Shown here piece by piece: positions 42,031 to 49,197 of a DNA stretch of 64,000 nucleotides. Under the pieces are notes generated by a model. That model worked only from the letters and a program-made list of their open reading frames with translations, was not told the DNA's origin and made no database searches. Within the stretch, counting starts at the first letter, position 1. Every line of letters begins with the position of its first letter. The stretch is taken from assembly GCA_023417935.1 (NCBI GenBank), contig JAEZDY010000029.1:91478-155477 (forward strand). Direction: 5' to 3'. Origin of the DNA: Bacteroidota bacterium (GTDB lineage Bacteria; Bacteroidota; Bacteroidia; Bacteroidales; Lentimicrobiaceae). The translations under genes were made by a program, and so were the position numbers.

Positions 42031-44577
42031 TCAATTGAGATATACTTTTTTAGAAAGAATGCCCATATCGGTGTATATGCTCACAATGTATACGCCTGCC
42101 CCGGTCAGCTTGCCTATGCGGTGGTGCCCCTCACCGTATATGTTTGTTTGGACTAAAATCCGACCGGTGAGGTCACTTACACTAACGGCCACTTGTTCTT
42201 CACTGAGTTTCAAGTTTAAATAGATATTGCCATCTTTTGTATATGCACTGTAACTTGCAGTGCCAAATGCCTCCTGGGCAATAGTACCGGTAATGAAAAT
42301 TAGTTTAAACCGGTCAGAAAATGATTCATTATTTATCTCTAACCTGTATTCTGGATAAGCATTTAAGTCTTGAATTCTTCCGGTAAAAGCATCTTTAAGG
42401 AATACTTTATATCCTGACGGAATATTGAGAATTTCAGATGCTTTAATGATTATAGTGCCTTTAGATTTTGCAGTTAATGCCAGGTTGACAACATAAGTCC
42501 CTGCAGTAGGATAGGGGAGGGCATTTATTGAAAGTTCTCGCGATTCATCTGTAATAGCATAAATATTTGGAACGCCGGTATCGGTATTCATTATTTTTAG
42601 TGCATCATAAGCAGCATCAAACTCAGTGCGTGCATCGTTGCTGAAATAAACCACCATGTGATCATTAACTGAACTGTTTAAAAAACCGGCACTGAGTCTT
42701 ATAAGCGACTCTGGTTGCACAACAGTATTTTTATGGAACACAGGGTTCAGGTTGTTAACACGAGCTGCATTTGTAAACGTAATAGAACCTTCTACAGGAT
42801 AACTGCCATCTGTTACATGGATGAAAAAACCTTGTTGAGCTGCAATAATATTATTTGCCTGTCCTCCATTGCTTGAAATGCCGTTTATATAAGAGCTATA
42901 GGTTCCAATATAGGGGTCAGTGTTTCCTGCATCAAAGAAATAAAGTGCATCATCAATATTCTGTTTAGTTATGCCCGATGAGTTCCAATCAATAGGTGAG
43001 GGGTATGGATTCCCAACCAGGTTAAAACCGGTTGTATAAAACTCATTATGATTGTAAAGCACTATCGGACCAACAGTTCCATTAGTCACCTGTCCTGAAG
43101 TAGTAACCGTTTTAGGTAATATTGAAGTTCCGAAATTAACTGCATAACCTTTACCTGATTCTAATAATCCTTCCGGATTAACATATTTTACCCATCCCGT
43201 TGTTGCCTGGTTTTCTATATAAGTGTAGAAGGCTGGAAAAGATGCATTTAAATCAACGTCATCGCTAAACTCTGATACCAGGGCCCCAGTGAAAGGCGAA
43301 CTGAAGTACTTGTAACCAAAAGCTGAAGGAATATATCTTTCGATGGAAGTAATCCCGATCACTTCACCGTTACCTGTGCCGTCAATTAAAGCTGCTTGCG
43401 TGGCAGTGGAAGCCAATGTAAGAAAGCCGGAAGTTTGTAAATTGCCAGCCTTTGGTGACAACATACCTGTTATTCTGAGTGTCCCATTTAGGGTCACGCC
43501 TGCCGGATTGTTAATTATAAGATTATCAAGAATATTGTTGGCAAAAGAATTTTGAGGTATCACTTGTACTGAGTTGCCAATCATTTCAATAGTTCCATCA
43601 TCTGCAACCAGGTTGCCTGATGTGATTATTGAGCCTGATATCTGAAGCGTATTGCTTATTACAGTTGTTGAAGCTCCTTGCTGAATTTCCAGGTTTTTGC
43701 ATTTACCAGTTGAACCTGCATTTATTACAGGATAGTTTGTAAGACCTGATGGAATGAATGCATCAATTGTAAGATCAGGTACACTGCATGTCCAGTTGCC
43801 ACTATTGTGCCAGTCATTATCTATTGCTCCTGTCCACCTGTTTGTGCACCCACCATAGGTTATAACAATTAAACCCTGAGCTCCTGTACCACCAATTCTT
43901 GTTTGATTATCATTCTTGGAACGGGCACCACCGCCACCGCCACCATAACTTACACCCGGGTAACCATCCTTATTTCCGCTATTTGCATTTCCACCATTCC
44001 CTCCATATAAAGGTGTGCCTGTACCACCCATGGTTAGAGTTGCATTGCCTCCTTTTCCAGTTGAACCAGCACCACCACCACCAGCACCACCACTACTGTT
44101 ACTACCTGGATAACCATCTCCACCGGCATATACAATGGTGCCAATAGAATTATTCACTGCTCCAGTACCTTCATTCCCATTAATATTGAATGCCGGGTAA
44201 CCTCCATTACCGCCTTCAGCGAACAGCAGAGACTCGTTACCAAACCATGAGGGATTACCCTTATTATCACTGGCACTAAAGGCAGCTTGTTTGATATCAG
44301 CAACTCTTAAAGTAAAGCTTTGACCTGGTGACACAGAAATTACAGTCTTAACATAGGTACCACCGGCACCTCCTCCACCATTTCCATTAGTAGCACTTCC
44401 TCCGGCTCCTCCACCTCCCCATGCTTCAACAATTATTTCAGTCACACCTGCTGGAACGGTATAGGAATGAGTGCCAGGTTGATCAAAAAGCACGACAGTT
44501 TGCCCTTCAGCCTGACTGCCGGCAAATAACAGGTTAAGAAAAAGAAATAGTAACCACGTTATATTTTGAATTTTCAT
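42031..44577 (-). CDS. Glycine-rich T9SS-sorted surface protein in the pilus operon
   Basis: An 848-residue protein with a signal peptide (1-25). A glycine-rich domain (30-245) starts with YTVPAGVTEIIVEAWGGGG, typical of adhesin-like glycine-rich domains. Residues about 245-420 look like a right-handed repeat region with short strands (NLEIQQGASTTVISN), followed by a beta-rich region (430-740). The C-terminal 75 residues are a T9SS sorting domain (VSVSDLTGRILVQT, LTGAGVYIVSIYTDMG). It overlaps the chaperone gene by 4 bp (ATGA), indicating translational coupling. It is probably a surface adhesin, exported by type IX secretion rather than by the usher. Confidence 0.8.
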   Translation of the reverse strand: MKIQNITWLLFLFLNLLFAGSQAEGQTVVLFDQPGTHSYTVPAGVTEIIVEAWGGGGAGGSATNGNGGGGAGGTYVKTVISVSPGQSFTLRVADIKQAAFSASDNKGNPSWFGNESLLFAEGGNGGYPAFNINGNEGTGAVNNSIGTIVYAGGDGYPGSNSSGGAGGGGAGSTGKGGNATLTMGGTGTPLYGGNGGNANSGNKDGYPGVSYGGGGGGARSKNDNQTRIGGTGAQGLIVITYGGCTNRWTGAIDNDWHNSGNWTCSVPDLTIDAFIPSGLTNYPVINAGSTGKCKNLEIQQGASTTVISNTLQISGSIITSGNLVADDGTIEMIGNSVQVIPQNSFANNILDNLIINNPAGVTLNGTLRITGMLSPKAGNLQTSGFLTLASTATQAALIDGTGNGEVIGITSIERYIPSAFGYKYFSSPFTGALVSEFSDDVDLNASFPAFYTYIENQATTGWVKYVNPEGLLESGKGYAVNFGTSILPKTVTTSGQVTNGTVGPIVLYNHNEFYTTGFNLVGNPYPSPIDWNSSGITKQNIDDALYFFDAGNTDPYIGTYSSYINGISSNGGQANNIIAAQQGFFIHVTDGSYPVEGSITFTNAARVNNLNPVFHKNTVVQPESLIRLSAGFLNSSVNDHMVVYFSNDARTEFDAAYDALKIMNTDTGVPNIYAITDESRELSINALPYPTAGTYVVNLALTAKSKGTIIIKASEILNIPSGYKVFLKDAFTGRIQDLNAYPEYRLEINNESFSDRFKLIFITGTIAQEAFGTASYSAYTKDGNIYLNLKLSEEQVAVSVSDLTGRILVQTNIYGEGHHRIGKLTGAGVYIVSIYTDMGILSKKVYLN

Positions 44578-45422
44578 TGCTTCAGTTTCAATTCCTTTTC
44601 AGCGAATAATTCCGGTTTTAAATCATTCCCTGCCTGATATTTTACCAAAATAGTACCTTGGTTATAATCAACATCAGGAAGATTACGTAATTTCATATTG
44701 AAACGTCTCACCTTGTTTGGAGTATACACGGCTATGCCTCTTACAACTCCAACTTCTGTTTGCCCTCCGGCGGGTGAAACCCAATAGACCAAAAGGTCAC
44801 CGAACACTGATTTATCGCCACTACGCTTAAAAGTAATATCAAGCTGAGCAACAGTATCTGTGTTGTTATCAAGTTTTAAATCAGTCAGTTCAACCGATAA
44901 TGGAAGTTCTCCAATTCTGGCAATCACAGGTATGGTAATTCCGAAGATTGGTATCAATCTTATTCCAATAGAAGTTGTATCAGCAGCATCATCATCACCT
45001 AAAGGCTTTTCATCAGGAACAGCACGGAAATATAGATGTGACCGGTATTCTCCGGGTTTAAGATCAGGAAGTTTCCTGAACTGCATACGTACAACCTGCG
45101 ATTCATTGGGTGCAAGGGTAACACTCCTTGGAAATATTCTAATATATCTGTCAGCAAAGTACTGCCCCGAATCAGGTTCTGTAATTTGCTCAAAGGCGCC
45201 TGATTCTGTCATCCGATACTGCACAAATGAAACATTGTATTTTGCAGTGTCAGTGCCGGTATTAGCTAATGTTAACTCCTGAGATTGCTTGCTCCCTTCA
45301 AAAACCACACGGCGTGGTGTTATAAGCAAATCGCCCTGGGCTTTGGATAATAAGGGTAGAGAAGACAGTAAAAGCACTAAGCCTATAAGAGGTACAAGAA
45401 ACTGAAACGGTGGTCGTTGCAT
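44574..45422 (-). CDS. PapD-like periplasmic pilus chaperone
   Basis: A 282-residue protein with a signal peptide ending SKAQ (about residue 29). The PapD N-terminal Ig domain covers about 30-155: LLITPRRVVFEGSKQSQELTLANTG holds the conserved Arg, and SVTLAPNESQVVRMQFRKLPDLKPGEYRSHLYF carries the F1-G1-like pattern. A second Ig domain spans about 170-282. Chaperones of this type fold pilins and hand them to the usher. The start lies 75 bp after the stop of the second DUF4402 gene, behind a strong hairpin, and the end overlaps the T9SS gene by 4 bp. It is somewhat longer than enterobacterial PapD. Confidence 0.85.
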   Translation of the reverse strand: MQRPPFQFLVPLIGLVLLLSSLPLLSKAQGDLLITPRRVVFEGSKQSQELTLANTGTDTAKYNVSFVQYRMTESGAFEQITEPDSGQYFADRYIRIFPRSVTLAPNESQVVRMQFRKLPDLKPGEYRSHLYFRAVPDEKPLGDDDAADTTSIGIRLIPIFGITIPVIARIGELPLSVELTDLKLDNNTDTVAQLDITFKRSGDKSVFGDLLVYWVSPAGGQTEVGVVRGIAVYTPNKVRRFNMKLRNLPDVDYNQGTILVKYQAGNDLKPELFAEKELKLKQ

Positions 45423-45451
45423 GGTTTATTTAATTTTCTCCAAACATAATG

Positions 45452-45482
45452 AAAAAAGCGCTGTGGGAAGCAGCGCTTTTTT
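45452..45482 (-). terminator. Hairpin terminator inside the pilus operon
   Basis: Perfect 12-bp arms AAAAAAGCGCTG / CAGCGCTTTTTT with a 7-nt loop, 14 nt after the second DUF4402 stop and 30 nt before the chaperone start. It should stop many transcripts after the pilin genes. Confidence 0.85.
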
Positions 45483-45496
45483 GGGGATTGAACAAT

Positions 45497-46009
45497 TTAA
45501 TTATAAGCGAAAGTAAGACTGTAAGTGCCTGTGTAAACTCCAACCGGATTGTTGTCAAGCGGCCCAACAATTAAAGTTGCTCCTATTGAAACTGTTTCCG
45601 TGCCTTCATTAAGGATTATAGCGCCTGAACCAGCGGGAGGGTCAGAAACCCAGTTATCAACAATCATTGTTTTATTGCTACCGTTGTGAGTTAACAATGC
45701 GGGTGTAGTTGGCAACTGAATGGTGTATGAAGCATTTGGCTCTCCGTTTATTTTAAACTTGCCTGCATGCGCTGAACCACCGCCCAGTATTACACCACCG
45801 ATGGCCATTCTTAAACCCTCAGGAGTCAGGACAATTTGTCCCCCGCTCGTTTCAGGTGAAAATTTACCAAAGTTCATCTGGTTATTTTCCGAAGCCGTCA
45901 AGGCAGCAATCACTTCCGCATAAGCCTGGCCAACTATTGTTGATTGCGCCTGAACATTAAGCACAAACATAAGTAACAATAATGAAGCAGCTGTTATTTT
46001 GCGGGTCAT
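45497..46009 (-). CDS. DUF4402 pilin-like subunit
   Basis: About 170 residues from the ATG at 46009 (MTRKITAASLLLLMFVLNVQAQ, a clean signal peptide); a frame to 46090 adds 27 residues before the signal and is rejected. The mature part shows the DUF4402 pattern: LTASENNQMNFGKFSPETSGGQIVLTPEG, FKINGEPNASYTIQL and SIGATLIVGPLDNNPVGVYTGTY. It ends SLTFAYN, with hydrophobic alternation and a penultimate Tyr, as in chaperone-usher pilins. It is the second gene of the operon, immediately followed by a strong hairpin. Confidence 0.82.
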   Translation of the reverse strand: MTRKITAASLLLLMFVLNVQAQSTIVGQAYAEVIAALTASENNQMNFGKFSPETSGGQIVLTPEGLRMAIGGVILGGGSAHAGKFKINGEPNASYTIQLPTTPALLTHNGSNKTMIVDNWVSDPPAGSGAIILNEGTETVSIGATLIVGPLDNNPVGVYTGTYSLTFAYN

Positions 46010-46107
46010 GTGTTTTAAATAAGTAAGTGAAAGAACTTTTATTGTTTTAAGCGTATGCGTATATGGGAAAGTGGTACCTATAGGCACCACTCTCTTAATT
46101 TTAAATA

Positions 46108-46620
46108 TTAGTTGTATGAAACGGTTACTTCAAATTCGCCTGTGTATTCACCTGTAGCTTGGTTAGGATTTACTTGCAATGTAGCACCTACGTAGAAAGT
46201 CATACTAGTGCCAATTAGCTGTACACTTGTGGTGCCAACACTTGACGTGAAATCTGAAATAATCATATCATCGCCAGTACCAGTAAGAGATGCATCTGTA
46301 AAAGAAATTCCAAATAGAGCATCTTCTTCACCTGTTATTATAAATCTTGCACTGGATTTATTGCTACTTAATGTCGTAACTGCTGCATTAGGGTTTTCGA
46401 AATATATGACAGTATTTTCAGCTGGAGTTGCAGTAACATTGCCACCTATTGAAGTTTTTGCAATGGCACCGAAATTAAGTTCTCTATCATTTTCGAGTTG
46501 AATAGGAGCAATAATTTTTGCTGAAGCTGTAGCAGTTGCATTGTCTGTATTCTGTGCCATAACGTTAGCACTTAAAGTCATTAAGATAATTGAAGCGAAG
46601 ATTGTGATTAATTTTTTCAT
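46108..46620 (-). CDS. DUF4402 pilin-like subunit (first gene of operon)
   Basis: A 170-residue protein with a signal peptide ending MAQ (residue 23). DUF4402 pattern: IAPIQLENDRELNFGAIAKTSIGGNVTATPAE, RFIITGEEDALFGISF, STSMTFYVGATLQVNPNQATGEYTGEF. It ends EVTVSYN, the alternating hydrophobic C-terminus with penultimate Tyr that pilins offer to chaperones. Low charge and high Thr/Ser/Ala suit a major structural subunit. It heads the operon behind an A-rich leader of about 45 nt without a Shine-Dalgarno sequence, common for highly expressed Bacteroidota genes. Confidence 0.84.
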   Translation of the reverse strand: MKKLITIFASIILMTLSANVMAQNTDNATATASAKIIAPIQLENDRELNFGAIAKTSIGGNVTATPAENTVIYFENPNAAVTTLSSNKSSARFIITGEEDALFGISFTDASLTGTGDDMIISDFTSSVGTTSVQLIGTSMTFYVGATLQVNPNQATGEYTGEFEVTVSYN

Positions 46621-46928
46621 GATTTGGGGGGTTGTTTTTTTTGTTAAATATTTTTTTGTTTAGCTTGTTTGTTCTCGTTTGAACTCGAACAGCATTAGTC
46701 CAATTGTGTGCCATGTTTCTGTGCCAAAACGTGAAATATTTTTTCATGTAGGGCTAATAATCAGAAAAACAGATAGTTGCAATCATTTAAATTAGGAATT
46801 TGCCCCCTGTATATCATGCCAGGATTTTGATAATTTTAGTCAAAATGATAAAATACGGGACATGCAGTTTCAGAATGGGACAAGTATTATAGGGTTTTCA
46901 GTGTGAAGGAAGGACATGTTTGCTTATG
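46621..46928. promoter_or_regulatory. Upstream region of the pilus operon
   Basis: No gene is seen. The minus-strand leader next to the first pilin is A-rich. On the minus strand TGGCACA is directly repeated with 13-bp spacing (plus-strand TGTGCCA at 46707-46713 and 46720-46726), about 90-105 bp before the ATG. ATTTTGA-N9-TCAAAAT (46824-46846) is a 7-bp inverted repeat. No clear TAnnTTTG element was found. Confidence 0.4.
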
Positions 46929-46972
46929 AAAAAAAGAAGCAACTGCCGTAACCCCATATTACCGACAGTTGC
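46929..46972 (-). terminator. Terminator of the solitary DUF4402 gene
   Basis: On the minus strand GGCAACTGTCGGTAA pairs with the later TTACGGCAGTTGC around a short loop (one bulge), followed by TTCTTTTTTTC. It lies 19 nt after the stop at 46991 and separates this gene from the pilus operon. Confidence 0.75.
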
Positions 46973-46990
46973 CCTTACTGAATTGAAAGC

Positions 46991-47395
46991 TTAATTGTAA
47001 GAAACGATAACTATTAAATTAGCATCGTAAAGACCGTTATCGATCTGTTGATCCATAATGGCGGAGAAAGAGACATCTTGTGTGTCAGTGTTCGCCAAAA
47101 CACTATTCTTAATATCTGTCCTTAACCTGAAAGCTTCAATATTATTAGAAACGATTATATTTTCAGCATATATATCTATGGCTGAGTTTTGCGGTCCCCT
47201 CAAACCTATACCGCCCAGATTTACGCTTGGGCTTATTTTATCATTTAAACGTAATACCTGAGAAAAGTTATTCTGTACTGATACGGACTCAACAACTTCA
47301 GCACTGACGTGACCGGTAACGCGTGTTTGCCCATAACCCTTAAAGGTTATAAACAGCATTATAAGAATGAAACAAATACCGGTAAATGTTTTCAT
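46991..47395 (-). CDS. Solitary DUF4402-like subunit gene
   Basis: A 134-residue protein with a signal peptide (about 1-22, ending GYGQ). It is shorter than the operon pilins but has the same outline: VSAEVVESVSVQNNFSQVLRL, then SAIMDQQIDNGLYDANLIVIVSYN, ending in alternating hydrophobics and a penultimate Tyr. It has its own -33/-7 promoter candidate, its own terminator, and a palindrome-rich upstream region directly after the NtrC-type regulator gene. It is probably a pilus subunit made under separate control, for example an initiator or phase-specific subunit; this is inference. Confidence 0.68.
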   Translation of the reverse strand: MKTFTGICFILIMLFITFKGYGQTRVTGHVSAEVVESVSVQNNFSQVLRLNDKISPSVNLGGIGLRGPQNSAIDIYAENIIVSNNIEAFRLRTDIKNSVLANTDTQDVSFSAIMDQQIDNGLYDANLIVIVSYN

Positions 47396-47421
47396 ACTTT
47401 TATTCAGGATTGAACCTTATA

Positions 47422-47452
47422 AAAGTATAGTAACTATTTGCGAGAATGCAAA
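47422..47452 (-). promoter_or_regulatory. Promoter candidate for the solitary DUF4402 gene
   Basis: On the minus strand TTTG (47452-47449) is 19 nt from TATACTTT (47429-47422), close to the TTTG / TAnnTTTG layout. The -33 lies within a perfect palindrome ATTTGC-N6-GCAAAT (47436-47453). The ATG at 47395 is 26 nt downstream. Confidence 0.45.
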
Positions 47453-47544
47453 TATTTTAACTAAAAAATGATATCTTTTTTTCAGAAAAAATATAACTAA
47501 CTGATAGATAGTTAGATGTGAGTAAGTCTTATATTTAAAACAGC

Positions 47545-47600
47545 GTAAAAATATTTTACATTTAGAGCTAATGCTTCGTCAATGTAAAATTATTTTACAT
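47545..47600. promoter_or_regulatory. Twin GTAAAA-N3-TTTTAC palindromes (candidate enhancer sites)
   Basis: GTAAAAATATTTTAC at 47545-47559 and ATGTAAAATTATTTTACAT at 47582-47600 share the core GTAAAA-N3-TTTTAC, with centres 39 bp apart. They lie 150-205 bp upstream of the solitary DUF4402 gene, between it and the stop of the NtrC-type regulator gene. Distance and duplication fit upstream activating sites of such a regulator. CTAACT-N7-AGTTAG (47497-47515) lies between them and the promoter. Confidence 0.6.
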
Positions 47601-47632
47601 GGGCAAAAGATTGAGGATACAGTGCTTACATT

Positions 47633-49012
47633 TTAGTTATCACTCTGCGGGATGCCCGGCTCAGGATTTCTCTTCAGATCGTACTTCTCAATTTTGGCAT
47701 TTAGTGTAGGGCGGGTAACATTGAGTATTTCAATAGCTTCCTGTTTATGCCAATTTACAGCTTCCAGCACTTTTAGAATATGTTGTCGTTCTACATCTTC
47801 CAATGATACGAGTTCCTTCTGTTGGGTTTTTAACCATGGACCAATAGCGTTTCTTAGCACAATGTTATCTCTTTCAAGCACATTGCCATGAGTCATCACC
47901 ATTGCCTGAAGCAATGTATTTTCTAGTTCACGCGTATTCCCCGGCCATTCGTATGATTGAAGGTAGCTTATTACTCCATCGGCAACCTTGGTTATTTTTT
48001 TATTGAGTTTCTTATTATGCTTTATAATAAAGTGGTTAACAAGATCTGCAATATCATCTTTCCTGAACCGCAATGGAGGAATATTGAAAGTAAAAACCTT
48101 AAGTCTGTAATAGAGCTCCTCTCTGAACTTCCCACTCCTAACCATGGCTTCAAGGTCTTTGTTTGAAGAAGCTATAATTCTGGCCTTCATTTGAATGGGT
48201 TCGGCACAACCAGGTTTTTCGAACTCCTGTTCCTGAATAACTCTCAATATACGGGCCTGATTTGAATCAGAAAGTTCTGAAATGTCGTCAAGAAATATTG
48301 ATCCTTCTCCCGCAAGTTCAAATTTTCCAATCTTATCGGTAGTAGCTCCCGGAAAAGAGCCTTTGCAGTAGCCGAATAATTCTGTATCGAGTGAATTATC
48401 GGATAACGAGGCACAATTAACCACAATCATAGGGTTATCGCGTGTTATTCCACTGTGATGTATTAGCCGCGCAATAAGTTCCTTGCCTGTTCCTGTTTCA
48501 CCTGTGATCAGGATATTCACTTTAATTATGGAGATGCGACCAATATTTTTAAAGATCTCCCGCATCAGAAGACTTTTACCAACGAAAGTGTTTTCCTCAA
48601 TCGCTTGGAGCGAAGATGCCGGAATCTGTTCATAAATGCTGCGACTGCGGCTTGATAGTTCTGATGCGTTTTTTACTATCTGAAGAAGTTCAGTTATAAC
48701 AATTGGCTTCTCTAGATAATCAAATGCTCCAGCCTGCATTGATTTGATAGTAAGAGCTGTATCACCGTGCGCTGTAAGCATGATAACAGGAATAGATGCC
48801 TTTAAGTTTCTTATGTTACTTAAAACTTCCATTCCGTCCATCCCCGGCATTTGATAATCGGTTATTACTACATCCGGGTCCTCCTCAAGTGCCAATCGTA
48901 AACCGGTATTGCCATCCACTGCTGTGATAACTTCGTACCCAGCTTTTTGAAGCATATTAGTCAATAGTTTCCGGATGACGGAATCGTCATCAATGGCAAG
49001 GATTCTGGTCAT
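47633..49012 (-). CDS. NtrC-family response regulator with altered GAFTGA loop
   Basis: 459 residues from the ATG at 49012; a TTG at 49045 would add 11. Receiver domain 1-115 (Asp pocket AIDDD, phosphoacceptor Asp52 in VVITDYQMPG, Lys102 in LEKP). AAA+ domain about 140-380 with Walker A GETGTGKE (171-178), Walker B SIFLDD (238-243) and the arginine-finger region FREELYYRL. C-terminal Fis-type helix-turn-helix about 415-450 (HKQEAIEILNVTRPTLNAKI). The L1 loop, normally GAFTGA, reads GSFPGA (218-223), which should weaken sigma-54 contact. No histidine kinase lies next to it. It precedes the DUF4402/pilus genes on the same strand and is the best candidate for their regulator. Confidence 0.9.
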   Translation of the reverse strand: MTRILAIDDDSVIRKLLTNMLQKAGYEVITAVDGNTGLRLALEEDPDVVITDYQMPGMDGMEVLSNIRNLKASIPVIMLTAHGDTALTIKSMQAGAFDYLEKPIVITELLQIVKNASELSSRSRSIYEQIPASSLQAIEENTFVGKSLLMREIFKNIGRISIIKVNILITGETGTGKELIARLIHHSGITRDNPMIVVNCASLSDNSLDTELFGYCKGSFPGATTDKIGKFELAGEGSIFLDDISELSDSNQARILRVIQEQEFEKPGCAEPIQMKARIIASSNKDLEAMVRSGKFREELYYRLKVFTFNIPPLRFRKDDIADLVNHFIIKHNKKLNKKITKVADGVISYLQSYEWPGNTRELENTLLQAMVMTHGNVLERDNIVLRNAIGPWLKTQQKELVSLEDVERQHILKVLEAVNWHKQEAIEILNVTRPTLNAKIEKYDLKRNPEPGIPQSDN

Positions 49013-49027
49013 TAATGTGGGTTGTTG

Positions 49028-49075
49028 TTCTGTTGAATAAAGCAAGCGAATTTAGTAAAATTTCATTCAACAGAA
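49028..49075. promoter_or_regulatory. Perfect 11-bp inverted repeat at the NtrC-type gene start
   Basis: TTCTGTTGAAT (49028-49038) and ATTCAACAGAA (49065-49075) are exact reverse complements separated by 26 nt. Between them on the minus strand is TAAATTCG, a near -7 element. The arrangement suits an operator pair or an RNA hairpin controlling the regulator gene. Confidence 0.55.
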
Positions 49076-49197
49076 TAAAGCCCGGCATTATTTTGCAGTT
49101 TAGTTGCTTTGTCCCAAATTGGAATTATTCATTCATGAAACCCGAAGCTAGCTAAAGCCCGGATAGAATACCCTGCACGCAAAATGAGAAACCCTTA

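Noticed and set aside
43899..44147. His-rich 82-codon plus-strand frame
   Set aside because: It is the shadow of the glycine-rich region on the other strand; the His/Cys bias comes from GGT/GGC codons read in reverse.
46707..46726. Two TGGCAC motifs (minus strand) resembling sigma-54 -24 elements before the pilus operon
   Set aside because: No TTGC element lies at the strict spacing behind either copy; the nearest (TTGGA) is one base too close and lacks GC.
46565..46747. 60-codon minus-strand frame upstream of the first pilin
   Set aside because: It overlaps the pilin signal peptide in another frame and covers the leader; low-complexity Lys/Asn composition.
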